This document shows positions 8,694 to 16,407 of a stretch of 19,961 nucleotides of DNA, one piece after another. Under the pieces are notes generated by a model. That model made no database searches. It saw only the letters and a program-made list of their open reading frames with translations, and was not told the origin of the DNA. Made by a program: the position numbers and the translations under genes. Numbering within the stretch: position 1 is the first letter of the stretch; each line of letters opens with the position of its first letter. This DNA comes from Bacteroidota bacterium (lineage in GTDB: Bacteria > Bacteroidota > Bacteroidia > J057). The stretch lies in the NCBI GenBank assembly GCA_963169475.1, contig CAUJFT010000326.1, forward strand, positions 1 through 19,961, given 5' to 3'.

Positions 8694-9812
8694 ATGATAA
8701 ATAGAAATAGCAGGCAGTTATTTTTCTCAGGGCTTACCTTAATTATTCTTTGGGGGGCATTTTTACTCCCTTCTTGCGAACCCAAAATAGATATTACCGC
8801 ACCGCAGAAAGATATTTTTGTGGTGTTTGGAGTATTGGACGCTACGGATACTATTCAGGATATTCGTATTATGAAAGGCTTCCTTATTGACGGAGATGCA
8901 ATAGAGTATGCAAAAGACCACGATATTAGTGTCAAGGGACTGACCGTAAAACTATATGGACCTTCTGGAAAAGAATATGTTGCTACCCAAATAGATAATG
9001 TACCCAAAGAACCTAATGGGGATTTTTATCCCTATACTACGCTCTATCGCTTTAATACAAAAGGAACGGGAAATCGCCTTGTACCGGGGGAGAGGTATCG
9101 CTTAGAAATCACTGACCCGAATATTCCTTCACTAAACTTTGAAGCATTTACCTATATTCCCCTTACCCCATTGATTACTACACCCGATTATGGACCCGGA
9201 GCAGGGGGTCCACCGAATGTAACTATCCCAAAATTAGACCTTGAAGTCGTTTATAGAGTAGAGTGGCAGGCGAAACGTCAGTTAGGCGCGCCTTATGGAT
9301 ATGAGTTACGGACTTTCTTTTATTTTGAGAATGGAGGGGTTCCAGATACGGCGGATTATGTTTCCGAAATGCTTATGAACGGTACGGGCGTAAGATGTGC
9401 GGCTTCGTCTTCCTCCATGTGTTTTGAATTTAATCCTAAGGAACTTATCTATGAGTTCAAAAAGGATATGCCGGGCGCGCCGGGCAACGGGCTTTATACT
9501 TATGATGATGACCCTACGAATGGAGCAAAAAGTATTTTGCCCAAAAGCCTCCGGTTTGAAGTTACGGCAATTGATACTTTTCTCACGCGCTATATCATCG
9601 CCAATAACCCTAAGTTTACGGACTTTAACTCAGACAAACCGGAATATACTAACCTTACGGGAACGAGAGATGTGTATGGCGTTTTTGGGTCTATCAATAA
9701 AAATTACTATCAGGATATAAATAATGGGTATGCAATTATGGACAATTGTGCGGAATGGCTCTTAGGATTAAACGGGACTCCTCAACCCCAAAATAGCAAT
9801 TGTGAATTGTAA
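8694..9812 (+). CDS. Outer-membrane lipoprotein candidate, DUF4249-like
   Basis: The 372-residue protein begins with a lipoprotein signal: basic n-region, hydrophobic stretch about residues 9-25, then LLPSC with Cys28 as the lipidation site (proline in the lipobox is unusual but the cysteine is well placed). The mature start CEPKIDI followed by a beta-rich FVVFGVLDATDTIQDIRI region resembles DUF4249 proteins, which in Bacteroidota often sit beside TonB-dependent receptors; no such receptor is in this window. The middle region has many Tyr/Pro/Gly turns and several cysteines (near 240-250 and 349-370). Function is unknown; the family link rests on general layout and is moderate. The chosen ATG at 8694 follows a plausible -7 element. 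The last 20 codons plus stop are duplicated immediately downstream. It is convergent with ftsZ. Confidence 0.8.
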   Translation: MINRNSRQLFFSGLTLIILWGAFLLPSCEPKIDITAPQKDIFVVFGVLDATDTIQDIRIMKGFLIDGDAIEYAKDHDISVKGLTVKLYGPSGKEYVATQIDNVPKEPNGDFYPYTTLYRFNTKGTGNRLVPGERYRLEITDPNIPSLNFEAFTYIPLTPLITTPDYGPGAGGPPNVTIPKLDLEVVYRVEWQAKRQLGAPYGYELRTFFYFENGGVPDTADYVSEMLMNGTGVRCAASSSSMCFEFNPKELIYEFKKDMPGAPGNGLYTYDDDPTNGAKSILPKSLRFEVTAIDTFLTRYIIANNPKFTDFNSDKPEYTNLTGTRDVYGVFGSINKNYYQDINNGYAIMDNCAEWLLGLNGTPQPQNSNCEL

Positions 9813-9901
9813 AGGCTTACAATAAGCGGAATGGCTCTTAGGATTAAACGGGACTCCTCAACCCCAAGATAGCAATTGTGAATTGTAAAGGCTTACAATA
9901 A
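9750..9901 (+). repeat. 76-bp tandem duplication covering the 3' end of the lipoprotein gene
   Basis: Copy 1 (9750-9825) and copy 2 (9826-9901) are each 76 bases and differ at one base (A at 9792, G at 9868). Copy 1 holds codons 353-372 of the lipoprotein, its TAA stop and 13 further bases. Copy 2 repeats all of this beyond the stop, in a different frame and with no start codon, so it is not translated as part of the gene. The repeat boundary is sharp on both sides. Near identity in noncoding DNA suggests a recent event. Confidence 0.97.
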
Positions 9902-9909
9902 TTTGAAAT

Positions 9910-9953
9910 AAAGAAAAAGAGGCTGCTCCATAAACGAGACAGCCTTTTTCTTT
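9910..9953 (+). terminator. Bidirectional terminator-like hairpin after the lipoprotein gene
   Basis: Left arm 9910-9925 (AAAGAAAAAGAGGCTG) pairs with right arm 9940-9953 (CAGCCTTTTTCTTT), leaving a small bulge and a 14-base loop. The core AGGCTG/CAGCCT is flanked by A-rich and T-rich arms, so it can act as an intrinsic terminator on either strand. It begins 8 bases after copy 2 of the tandem repeat. It most naturally serves the plus-strand lipoprotein gene. Confidence 0.8.
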
Positions 9954-10010
9954 CTCTACCTCCCAAGAAGTGGAAGTAGATATGTATCCAAAATTCATAG
10001 GGCTTATACA

Positions 10011-10049
10011 TGAAAGAAAAGTTTCCCACCCAGTCGCAGGGTAGGAAAC
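10011..10049 (-). terminator. Strong terminator downstream of ftsZ
   Basis: Arms 10021-10031 (GTTTCCCACCC) and 10039-10049 (GGGTAGGAAAC) form an 11-bp stem with one internal mismatch and a 7-base loop. On the minus strand it is followed directly by TTTTCTTTC (10020-10012). It lies 80 bases beyond the ftsZ stop and is the likely end of the dcw transcript. Confidence 0.82.
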
Positions 10050-10051
10050 CG

Positions 10052-10071
10052 TTTTGTTTGGGCAAACAAAA
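10052..10071 (-). other. Perfect short-loop inverted repeat beside the ftsZ terminator
   Basis: TTTTGTTTG (10052-10060) and CAAACAAAA (10063-10071) are perfect 9-base complements separated by only GG; a stable loop would open the innermost pairs. On the minus strand it comes just before the strong terminator stem. It may add to termination or protect the 3' end of the mRNA; that is inference. Confidence 0.6.
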
Positions 10072-10081
10072 TTGTAGTCAA

Positions 10082-10107
10082 TACGTTACAAAAAAAGAAG
10101 TAACGTA
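10082..10107. other. Inverted repeat TACGTTAC / GTAACGTA after ftsZ
   Basis: Two perfect 8-base arms (10082-10089 and 10100-10107) flank a 10-base A-rich spacer, 22 bases beyond the ftsZ stop codon. It has no adjoining T run, so it is not a standard terminator. It could be an RNA hairpin or a dyad-type protein site; no family is recognised. Confidence 0.5.
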
Positions 10108-10128
10108 CAGTATTTTCAAGAGGTTAGA

Positions 10129-11493
10129 TTAATCTACGTTATCGTGAAGAAATGGATTATTCATTTTAACTTTAAACTTTCCTTCTTTCCCCTCCTCTAT
10201 GGAAGTTCCGGAAAGGCGCTGATTTGTATTTTTGGAACTGTCTTCGAGTGTAACTTTTTTACGAAGATAAGCCGGTTGATTTTCCAACTTTTGGAGACTT
10301 TCGGGGTCATGTATATCATAAGCCTTAGAGTTCAATTTTTTAATTCTGTCCTCTCTTTCTTTTTGATTAAGTCTGCGGAGGGTTTCTTTTTCTGATTCAC
10401 TCATTGCAGACTCATAAGATGCTTCCTCTATTATCTCGGCTTCTGGCTCATTCTGAAAAAGTTTAGGATTTTTTTTCTCCTTCGTGGGTTTTTTAGCATT
10501 AAGGGATTGTAGTTCTAAAGGCTTCCTTTCTCCCTCATTATCAAAGCGGGTGGCAATGACGGTTACTCTAATGTCGTTACCGATTTCATCATCATATACA
10601 ATTCCATAAATGATATTTGAATCGCTCCCCGCGGTTTCTTGAATGTATTCTACAATTTGAGAAGTTTCCTCCATACCCAGCGTATCCATTGAAGCAGTAA
10701 TATTAACGATAATTGCTTTTGCCCCCTCAATACCAATATTATTTAAGAGAGGCGAATTAATTGCAGCTTCGGCGGCTTTGAGTGCTCTGTCATCTCCGGA
10801 GGCGGCGGCAGTACCCATAAGAGCCCTTCCTCCATCTCTCATAATCGTACAAACATCTGCAAAGTCCACGTTTACATATCCCTCCGTCATAATGATTTCG
10901 GCAATCCCTTTGGCAGCATTACATAAAACATTGTCGGCTTCGCGGAATGCGTTAATCATGGAAACCTTATTTCCGAGAATTTTAAGGAGATTATTATTAT
11001 CAATGACAATAAGTGTATCCACCACCTTTTCAAGTTCGGCAATTCCCTCAATGGCTTGTTGAGTGCGTTTAGGTCCTTCAAATTTGAAAGGAACGGTTAC
11101 AATTCCTACGGTGAGTACTCCCATCTCTTTCGCCATAGCTGCAATGACGGGAGCGGCACCCGTGCCTGTTCCTCCCCCCATTCCGGCGGTAATGAAAGCC
11201 ATTCTGGCATTTTCTTTCAACAAAGCGCGAACCTCTTCGAGGCTCTCCACGGCAGCCTTTCTGCCTACCTCCGGATTAGCACCTGCTCCAAGCCCTTCGG
11301 TCTGATTTACCCCCAAGCGGACACGTATCGGAACGGGGCTTTTTTTGAGGGCTTGTACATCAGTATTACAAACGATAAAATCTACGCCATCAATTCCTTT
11401 TAGGAACATACTGTTTACGGCATTTCCGCCGCCGCCGCCCATACCGATTACTTTTATGATTGAATTCTGATTTTTTGGAAATTCGAATTGCAT
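10129..11493 (-). CDS. ftsZ: Cell division GTPase FtsZ
   Basis: FtsZ is the tubulin-like GTPase that polymerises into the Z ring at midcell. The 454-residue protein has the expected parts: glycine-rich nucleotide loop GMGGGGGNAVNSM (17-29), tubulin signature GGGTGTG (106-112), the sugar-binding region VPFKFEGPKR (134-143), and the synergy loop NVDFADV (208-214) that completes the active site of the next subunit. The domain ends near residue 325. A long charged linker follows, including PAYLRKK about 60 residues from the end, and the tail NNPFLHDNVD, which resembles other Bacteroidota FtsZ tails and should be the FtsA-binding peptide. It is the last gene of the cluster, 48 bases after ftsA, and is followed by several hairpins including a strong terminator. 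All catalytic motifs are intact. Confidence 0.99.
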   Translation of the reverse strand: MQFEFPKNQNSIIKVIGMGGGGGNAVNSMFLKGIDGVDFIVCNTDVQALKKSPVPIRVRLGVNQTEGLGAGANPEVGRKAAVESLEEVRALLKENARMAFITAGMGGGTGTGAAPVIAAMAKEMGVLTVGIVTVPFKFEGPKRTQQAIEGIAELEKVVDTLIVIDNNNLLKILGNKVSMINAFREADNVLCNAAKGIAEIIMTEGYVNVDFADVCTIMRDGGRALMGTAAASGDDRALKAAEAAINSPLLNNIGIEGAKAIIVNITASMDTLGMEETSQIVEYIQETAGSDSNIIYGIVYDDEIGNDIRVTVIATRFDNEGERKPLELQSLNAKKPTKEKKNPKLFQNEPEAEIIEEASYESAMSESEKETLRRLNQKEREDRIKKLNSKAYDIHDPESLQKLENQPAYLRKKVTLEDSSKNTNQRLSGTSIEEGKEGKFKVKMNNPFLHDNVD

Positions 11494-11541
11494 AATTTCT
11501 TAATTTAAAAAGTTTAACATAGTAATTAGTTTCACAAAGAT

Positions 11542-12873
11542 TTATTCGATAAAGTCTCCTGTATTCGTCAGGGTATTTTCAAACCATGATTTTACCTTTC
11601 CGAGTAGACTAGTTGAGTTATTGTTTTCTTTTGTTTCTTTTTCCGTGTAATTTGGAGTTCGGCTTTCCTCTGAGGAGAGTTGTTGTTGTAAGCCTATATT
11701 TTTAGCAGGACGTTGTATATACCCTGCAGAATCAAGTCCCATGATCACAAGTCCAGTTCCAGTAGCATACATAGGAAAGTTCACTTCGTCCACCATTCCG
11801 CTTGCGAGATGCTCTCCGGGTAAGCCGATGCGGGTATCAATTCCCGTAACAAACTCTACAAGTTGCTTTATGTGCATTAGCTGCGCGCCACCGCCTGTAA
11901 CTACGATTCCAGCCACGAGCTTATCTTCAAACCCCGAGTTTTTGATTTCGGCAATTACAAACTCCATAATTTCCTCCATTCTTGATTGGATAATTTGTGC
12001 TAGCATTTTCTGGCTGATTTCCTTGGCGGCACGGTCGCGGGGACCGGGTATGCTGATAATTAAATCTTCGGTAATAGCCTCTGAAAGTGCGCTACCGTAT
12101 TGAGTTTTGAGTAATTCGGCATGACGCTTCATGACTTTGCAGCCTTGCTTGATGTCTTCGGTTACGATATTTCCACCGAAAGGCACTACCGCCGTATGAC
12201 GGATAATGTTATTTTCCCAGATGGCGATATCAGTAGTCCCCCCCCCAATATCCACCAAGCAAACTCCGGCTTCTTTTTCTTCTTCGGTAAGTACCGCTGC
12301 ACTAGAAGCAAGGGGTTCTAACACTAGCTCTGCCACCTCTAAGCCAGCCCTTACTATACACCGATAAACGTTATTGGCGGCAGTTGTCTGTCCGGTAACG
12401 ATATGAAAGTTACCCTCTAATCTAACGCCTGACATACCCACTGGCTCAAGAATACCGGTTTGGTTATCCACGGTATATTCTTGTGGGAGAACGTGAATAA
12501 TCTCGGTACCGGGTTGGGTTGCTATTTTAAACATTTCATTGTGCAAACGTGCCACATCTTCACGGGTAATTTCCATATCAGGGTGGTTTAGGGTAATAAT
12601 TCCTTTGTGTTGCATACTCCGTACATGCTCACCCGCAATGCCTACATGTACCACTTCGATTTTAATACCGGATTGCTTTTCAGCTTCGGCTACGGCTTCG
12701 CGGATAGATTGTACTGTTTTTTCAATGTTTACAACAACTCCACGATTTACGCCGTCTGAATCTGCTTTTCCGATTCCAAGAATGTTGATTTTACCAAACT
12801 CATTGCGTTTGCCCACGATTGCGCAGATTTTGGTGGTTCCAATGTCGAGTCCGACTACAATTTTGTCATTCAT
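11542..12873 (-). CDS. ftsA: Cell division protein FtsA (actin-like membrane anchor of FtsZ)
   Basis: FtsA is an actin-fold ATPase that tethers FtsZ filaments to the inner membrane and recruits later division proteins. The 443-residue sequence shows the phosphate-1 motif VVGLDIGTTKICAIVG (6-21), the SHS2/1C region around VVHVGIAGEHVRSM (74-87), the phosphate-2 motif LVDIGGGTTDIAIW (206-219) and the adenosine-loop segment GIVVTGGGAQL near residue 325. A variable charged linker leads to the C-terminal amphipathic helix LLGKVKSWFENTL (about 423-435), the expected membrane-targeting sequence. It starts at an ATG 81 bases after the ftsQ stop, the largest gap within the cluster, and precedes ftsZ by 48 bases. 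No odd features. Confidence 0.98.
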   Translation of the reverse strand: MNDKIVVGLDIGTTKICAIVGKRNEFGKINILGIGKADSDGVNRGVVVNIEKTVQSIREAVAEAEKQSGIKIEVVHVGIAGEHVRSMQHKGIITLNHPDMEITREDVARLHNEMFKIATQPGTEIIHVLPQEYTVDNQTGILEPVGMSGVRLEGNFHIVTGQTTAANNVYRCIVRAGLEVAELVLEPLASSAAVLTEEEKEAGVCLVDIGGGTTDIAIWENNIIRHTAVVPFGGNIVTEDIKQGCKVMKRHAELLKTQYGSALSEAITEDLIISIPGPRDRAAKEISQKMLAQIIQSRMEEIMEFVIAEIKNSGFEDKLVAGIVVTGGGAQLMHIKQLVEFVTGIDTRIGLPGEHLASGMVDEVNFPMYATGTGLVIMGLDSAGYIQRPAKNIGLQQQLSSEESRTPNYTEKETKENNNSTSLLGKVKSWFENTLTNTGDFIE

Positions 12874-12954
12874 CTTCTGAAAAAATTAAATTAATAAAAC
12901 AATTTAAAATCAGTTGGTTATATAAATACTTAGGGGGTTTACCCTACAAACTGC

Positions 12955-13863
12955 TTATATTTTTTTGGCTACGACTTGTCCTCTAAATTTGACGCTGAAC
13001 CCTTTATATTTGCTCCAGCCTACTAATTTTATGACTTGGTCATAGAACCGTTTCATATCCTCAAATTTTTCTTTTATCCGCTTAGGTTCACCAAATTCGA
13101 TGTAGATATTTCCAACTTGGGGATAAAAAATAATTTCATTGGATTGAGTAAGATAAATTTCGGAAATCTGTGATTTCCAGAACTTTTCCGTATCCAGATA
13201 TTTGATTACTGGTATTGCATTTTTTACAAGCTCGCAATGAAAGGAGTCTCTGGGTTGCAAATTTTCATATAAAGCCCCTCTGATTAATGGCACATTAGAT
13301 GAATGCCGGTTTGCCGCGGGAAACTTTATTCCATCTTTATCTAAATAAACGGAGGTTCCATCTGTATTCAAAATTCTTGCGATAGGCTCTCTTAATTTAA
13401 TAGAGATATTGAGCTTGCCGCCGAAAGATTTAGAAACCTGAGCGTCAGAAATATATGGGCTTGCTCCAATCACGGTCTCTACTCTTTTAAGGTCAATGCT
13501 TCCCATATTTACTCCGATTATCTTATTTCCGTACCCATCTTCTATGATTTTTTCTATTTCTTCTTTATTTAGAAATGCGTCTTTTTCGTTACTGATAAAT
13601 GTAATATTCAACTCCGTACAAGTCCGAGTGGCCTGATAGCGGTTCACCACTCCGAGTAAAATCAGAATGATAATAGCGACGAAGGCATATTGAACCGATT
13701 TCTTTAGGCGGATACGAGGAAATAAAATAGGAACTTTCATTCCGGGCTTACTTTTTTTCTTTGCCGGTTTCTGTTTTAATTTTAAAGCCTCCTCCTCCTC
13801 CCGCTTAATCTCTTGGAAAGAGCGGTTTCTTCGTTCATGATTCGGTGTAGGACGATAATTCAA
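12955..13863 (-). CDS. ftsQ: Cell division protein FtsQ (POTRA-domain bitopic membrane protein)
   Basis: FtsQ bridges cytoplasmic and periplasmic parts of the divisome through FtsB/FtsL. The sequence has a long, highly charged cytoplasmic tail (residues 1-57, rich in Lys, Arg and Glu), one membrane helix at about 58-75 (VQYAFVAIIILILLGVV), then a periplasmic POTRA-like segment (about 85-155, including FLNKEEIEKII and RVETVIGASPYISDAQV) and the FtsQ/DivIB beta domain with REPIARILN, VYLDKDGIKFP and VPLIRG. Sequence identity is low, as usual for FtsQ, but position between murC and ftsA settles the call. The full-length reading starts at a TTG (13863), 13 bases after the murC stop; the frame is open upstream but holds no ATG. 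The first ATG is codon 42 (13740), which would remove most of the charged tail, so the start is uncertain. Confidence 0.93.
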   Translation of the reverse strand: MNYRPTPNHERRNRSFQEIKREEEEALKLKQKPAKKKSKPGMKVPILFPRIRLKKSVQYAFVAIIILILLGVVNRYQATRTCTELNITFISNEKDAFLNKEEIEKIIEDGYGNKIIGVNMGSIDLKRVETVIGASPYISDAQVSKSFGGKLNISIKLREPIARILNTDGTSVYLDKDGIKFPAANRHSSNVPLIRGALYENLQPRDSFHCELVKNAIPVIKYLDTEKFWKSQISEIYLTQSNEIIFYPQVGNIYIEFGEPKRIKEKFEDMKRFYDQVIKLVGWSKYKGFSVKFRGQVVAKKI

Positions 13864-13876
13864 TTTTCTATTACGA

Positions 13877-15250
13877 TTAACTATTTTTAATAAAGTTTTT
13901 TATATTTTCGACTTCTCTGTCAATATCTCCGGCTCCGGTCATCAGTATCGTAGTCGGTTTTTGAATCCATTTGCTTAATACCTCCGTCAATTCTGATTTT
14001 TCACAGATTATTTTAGGAATATTCTCTATTTTGTCTAATATTAAGGCGGAGGAAACTCCCGAAATTGGCAACTCTCTTGCGGGATATATAGGCAGCAGAA
14101 TCGCAGCATCTGACATAGAAATTGCCTTCGCAAATCCCTGAAAAAAGTCCTTCGTTCTGGAAAATAGATGCGGTTGAAATACCGTAATTACTTGCCTATC
14201 CGGAAAGAGAGATTTTGCTGTTTGGACGGCAGCCTCAAGCTCTGTGGGGTGGTGTGCGTAATCATCTATCAAAGATATTTCATCAGAATGTAACACAATT
14301 TCAAAACGGCGGTAAATTCCTTTAAATTCCCTTAGCGTTTGTTTTATTTTTCCGACCTCTGCTCCGGCATTTAAAGCTAAAGTAATTGCAGCCGTTGCAT
14401 TAAGGACGTTATGCTCTCCCGGTATAGGTAGAAAAATATCCTGAATAGTATGCTTCTCGCTTTTATAATCAAAATAAGTACCCATCTGACCAAATCGGAT
14501 ATTTATCGCTTGATACTCTCCGGCATGTATCCCGTAGGTAGCAAAAGGTCTTCCCCATTCTACTCCCTTTGAGGCTTCATGAATAAGCAAAAACCCCGAA
14601 ACCCGATTTGCAAAGTCCTGATAACTATTTAATACCGCGGTTTCTGTTCCGTATATATCTAAATGATCAGGGTCGACAGAGGTAATTGCTGCCATTTCTG
14701 GAGAAAGTTGAAGAAAAGAGCGGTCAAACTCGTCTGCTTCCACTACGCAGAAATCCGAATTACCAAAACTAAAGTTCCCGTTAAGGTTTCGGGAGATTCC
14801 GCCCAAGAAGGCGGTAGCATCTAATCCGCAGCCTTTCATTAGCCATGCGAGCATGGAGGAGGTTGTGGTCTTTCCGTGTGTACCCGCAATGGCGAGTGTT
14901 CGGTAGTGATGACTGATAATTCCTAAGACCTCTGCCCGTTTCATTACCGGAATCCCTTTTTTCAAAGCTGTCTCAAATTCGGGGTGTTGTTTGATTGCCG
15001 GGGTATATATCATTACCGTTACGGTGTCAATATGCTTTTCGTCGGGTTCAAAATACACTTTTATTCCCTCCTCTTCGAGTGATTGTGTTACTACGGAAGG
15101 GGTTTTGTCATAACCAGAAACGTTCATTCCGATGAGCTTGAAATAATGAGCGAGCGCGCTCATTCCAATTCCGCCAATACCTAAAAAATAGATATGGTTT
15201 TCCATATTTGGATTAAACATTAACGGAATATTTAGTTTTTCATTACTCAT
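13877..15250 (-). CDS. murC: UDP-N-acetylmuramate--L-alanine ligase
   Basis: MurC uses ATP to add L-alanine to UDP-MurNAc, the first peptide step of peptidoglycan precursor synthesis in the cytoplasm. The 457-residue protein has the UDP-binding N-terminal motif LGIGGIGMSALAHYF (23-37), the ATP P-loop GTHGKTTTSSML (123-134), the central motif EADEFDRSFLQLSPEMAAIT, the DPDHLDIYG segment, and the C-terminal-domain motif DDYAHHPTELEA that distinguishes MurC from MurD, MurE and MurF. ATG 15250 is used, 13 bases after the murG stop; Met11 and Met16 are alternative starts, since the family-conserved part begins about residue 18. No truncation or missing motif is visible. Confidence 0.98.
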   Translation of the reverse strand: MSNEKLNIPLMFNPNMENHIYFLGIGGIGMSALAHYFKLIGMNVSGYDKTPSVVTQSLEEEGIKVYFEPDEKHIDTVTVMIYTPAIKQHPEFETALKKGIPVMKRAEVLGIISHHYRTLAIAGTHGKTTTSSMLAWLMKGCGLDATAFLGGISRNLNGNFSFGNSDFCVVEADEFDRSFLQLSPEMAAITSVDPDHLDIYGTETAVLNSYQDFANRVSGFLLIHEASKGVEWGRPFATYGIHAGEYQAINIRFGQMGTYFDYKSEKHTIQDIFLPIPGEHNVLNATAAITLALNAGAEVGKIKQTLREFKGIYRRFEIVLHSDEISLIDDYAHHPTELEAAVQTAKSLFPDRQVITVFQPHLFSRTKDFFQGFAKAISMSDAAILLPIYPARELPISGVSSALILDKIENIPKIICEKSELTEVLSKWIQKPTTILMTGAGDIDREVENIKNFIKNS

Positions 15251-15263
15251 AAACTTATCGTTA

Positions 15264-16403
15264 CTACTTTAAGGCTCTGTTATTAAGAATATTGATTACT
15301 TCCTCTACGATTTCCCTTGCAGACTCGTGCCGGGGGAAAGTGGCAATTTTATTTTTCAACCCCATGAGTTTTTGGCTGTCGCAAACAATCCCTTTAATGA
15401 TAGGAATCAGTTTTTTTCTTGCATCTTGGTCTCTGACCAAGACGGCAGCACCTGAATTGACGAGTGAAAGTGCGTTTTTTGTTTGGTGATCTTCGGCTAC
15501 ATTGGGGGAAGGAATCAAGACAGAAGGTTTGGAAAGCTGAATCATTTCAGAAATAGTACTTCCTCCGGCACGACTGACGACAAGGTCTGCGGCACTATAA
15601 GCAGTTGCCATATCGTCAATAAAAGCAGACATTATCAATCCTTGTGCGGGAGCAATTCTACGGGATAATCCTTCAAAGTAAATTTTTCCTGTCTGCCAGA
15701 TTAATTGAATTTGGCTGTCTAATATTTTATCTACATAGTCTTCAAGAATAGAATTGATACTGAGAGAACCTAGACTCCCGCCCAAGACAAGCACGACCGG
15801 CTTATCGGGATTAAGTCCGAGTTGAGTTACTGCCTTATTTCTATCTTTTATTTCAAAATGCCTTATCGGATTTCCGGTTACCACGCATTTAGTAGTGTCA
15901 AAGTATCGGAGAGCGTCTGCATTTCCGAGTAAAATTTTGGTTGCTTTTGAGGAAAGCCAGCGGTTAGTAATTCCGGGGAAAGCATTTTGCTCACAAATCA
16001 CAAGGGGGATAGATTTCCACGCGGCAACTCTGCCAAGCGGTCCGCTTGCATACCCGCCAACTCCGATGACACAATCCGGCTTTACGCGTGAAAGGATTCT
16101 AAATGATTGCCATAAACTGACAAAGAACTTGATAGGGAAGAGTAAATTCCGAAGGATATTTTTTGGGGTAAGTTGCCGTTGTATCCCGCTAATCCAAACT
16201 CCCTCGATTGGGAAGCCGTTTTTAGGCACTAAATCCATTTCCATTCCTCCATTAGCTCCTACATAGAATATTTTGGCATTAGGGAATTTTTTTTTGATTT
16301 CTTTCCCAATGGCTACTGCCGGAAAAATATGCCCGCCGGTGCCGCCACCTGATATTATTATCCTATTTATACTTATTTTCTTCGTTTGTTTTTTCTTTTT
16401 CAT
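15264..16403 (-). CDS. murG: UDP-N-acetylglucosamine--N-acetylmuramyl-(pentapeptide) pyrophosphoryl-undecaprenol GlcNAc transferase
   Basis: MurG transfers GlcNAc to lipid I, forming lipid II on the cytoplasmic face of the inner membrane. The 379-residue GT28 enzyme shows the N-terminal loop SGGGTGGHIFPA (18-29) with the catalytic-region His25, the second glycine loop GVGGYASGP (114-122), CEQNAFPGITNR (137-148), the third loop GGSLGSLSIN near 208-217, and the donor-binding segment RAGGSTISEM followed by PSVLIPSPNVAEDHQTKNA. A lysine-rich leader of about 13 residues precedes the first strand. ATG 16403 lies 4 bases after the ftsW stop with AAAGAG directly before it, so translation is probably coupled. 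Confidence 0.98.
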   Translation of the reverse strand: MKKKKQTKKISINRIIISGGGTGGHIFPAVAIGKEIKKKFPNAKIFYVGANGGMEMDLVPKNGFPIEGVWISGIQRQLTPKNILRNLLFPIKFFVSLWQSFRILSRVKPDCVIGVGGYASGPLGRVAAWKSIPLVICEQNAFPGITNRWLSSKATKILLGNADALRYFDTTKCVVTGNPIRHFEIKDRNKAVTQLGLNPDKPVVLVLGGSLGSLSINSILEDYVDKILDSQIQLIWQTGKIYFEGLSRRIAPAQGLIMSAFIDDMATAYSAADLVVSRAGGSTISEMIQLSKPSVLIPSPNVAEDHQTKNALSLVNSGAAVLVRDQDARKKLIPIIKGIVCDSQKLMGLKNKIATFPRHESAREIVEEVINILNNRALK

Positions 16404-16407
16404 CTCT

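Larger units (their letters stand above)
9813..10128. other. Convergent intergenic region between the lipoprotein gene and ftsZ
   Basis: This 316-base stretch has no credible gene. It holds the dead second copy of the 76-bp repeat (9826-9901), a bidirectional terminator-like hairpin (9910-9953), a strong minus-strand terminator (10011-10049), a short-loop hairpin (10052-10071) and a further inverted repeat (10082-10107). A minus-strand reading frame of 73 codons across it is explained by these elements and shows no family resemblance. Confidence 0.85.

Noticed and set aside
9826..9901. Second repeat copy as a separate small gene or an extension of the lipoprotein
   Set aside because: It has no start codon, lies in a different frame after the stop, and simply repeats the preceding 76 bases.
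9844..10065. Minus-strand open frame of 73 codons between the lipoprotein gene and ftsZ
   Set aside because: It runs through the duplicated tail and two terminator hairpins, and the protein shows no recognisable domain; the DNA is explained by those elements.
11056..11403. Plus-strand open frame of 115 codons opposite ftsZ
   Set aside because: It is fully antisense to the conserved GTPase domain of ftsZ and has no independent support.
12931..12946. Small hairpin TAGGG / CCCTA in the ftsQ-ftsA gap as an internal terminator
   Set aside because: Only a 5-bp stem with a 6-base loop and no following T run on the minus strand, so too weak to call.
13864..13876. Missing ddl gene between murC and ftsQ as a deletion
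   Set aside because: Only 13 bases separate the genes, and absence of ddl from this position is usual in Bacteroidota clusters, so no loss need be inferred.
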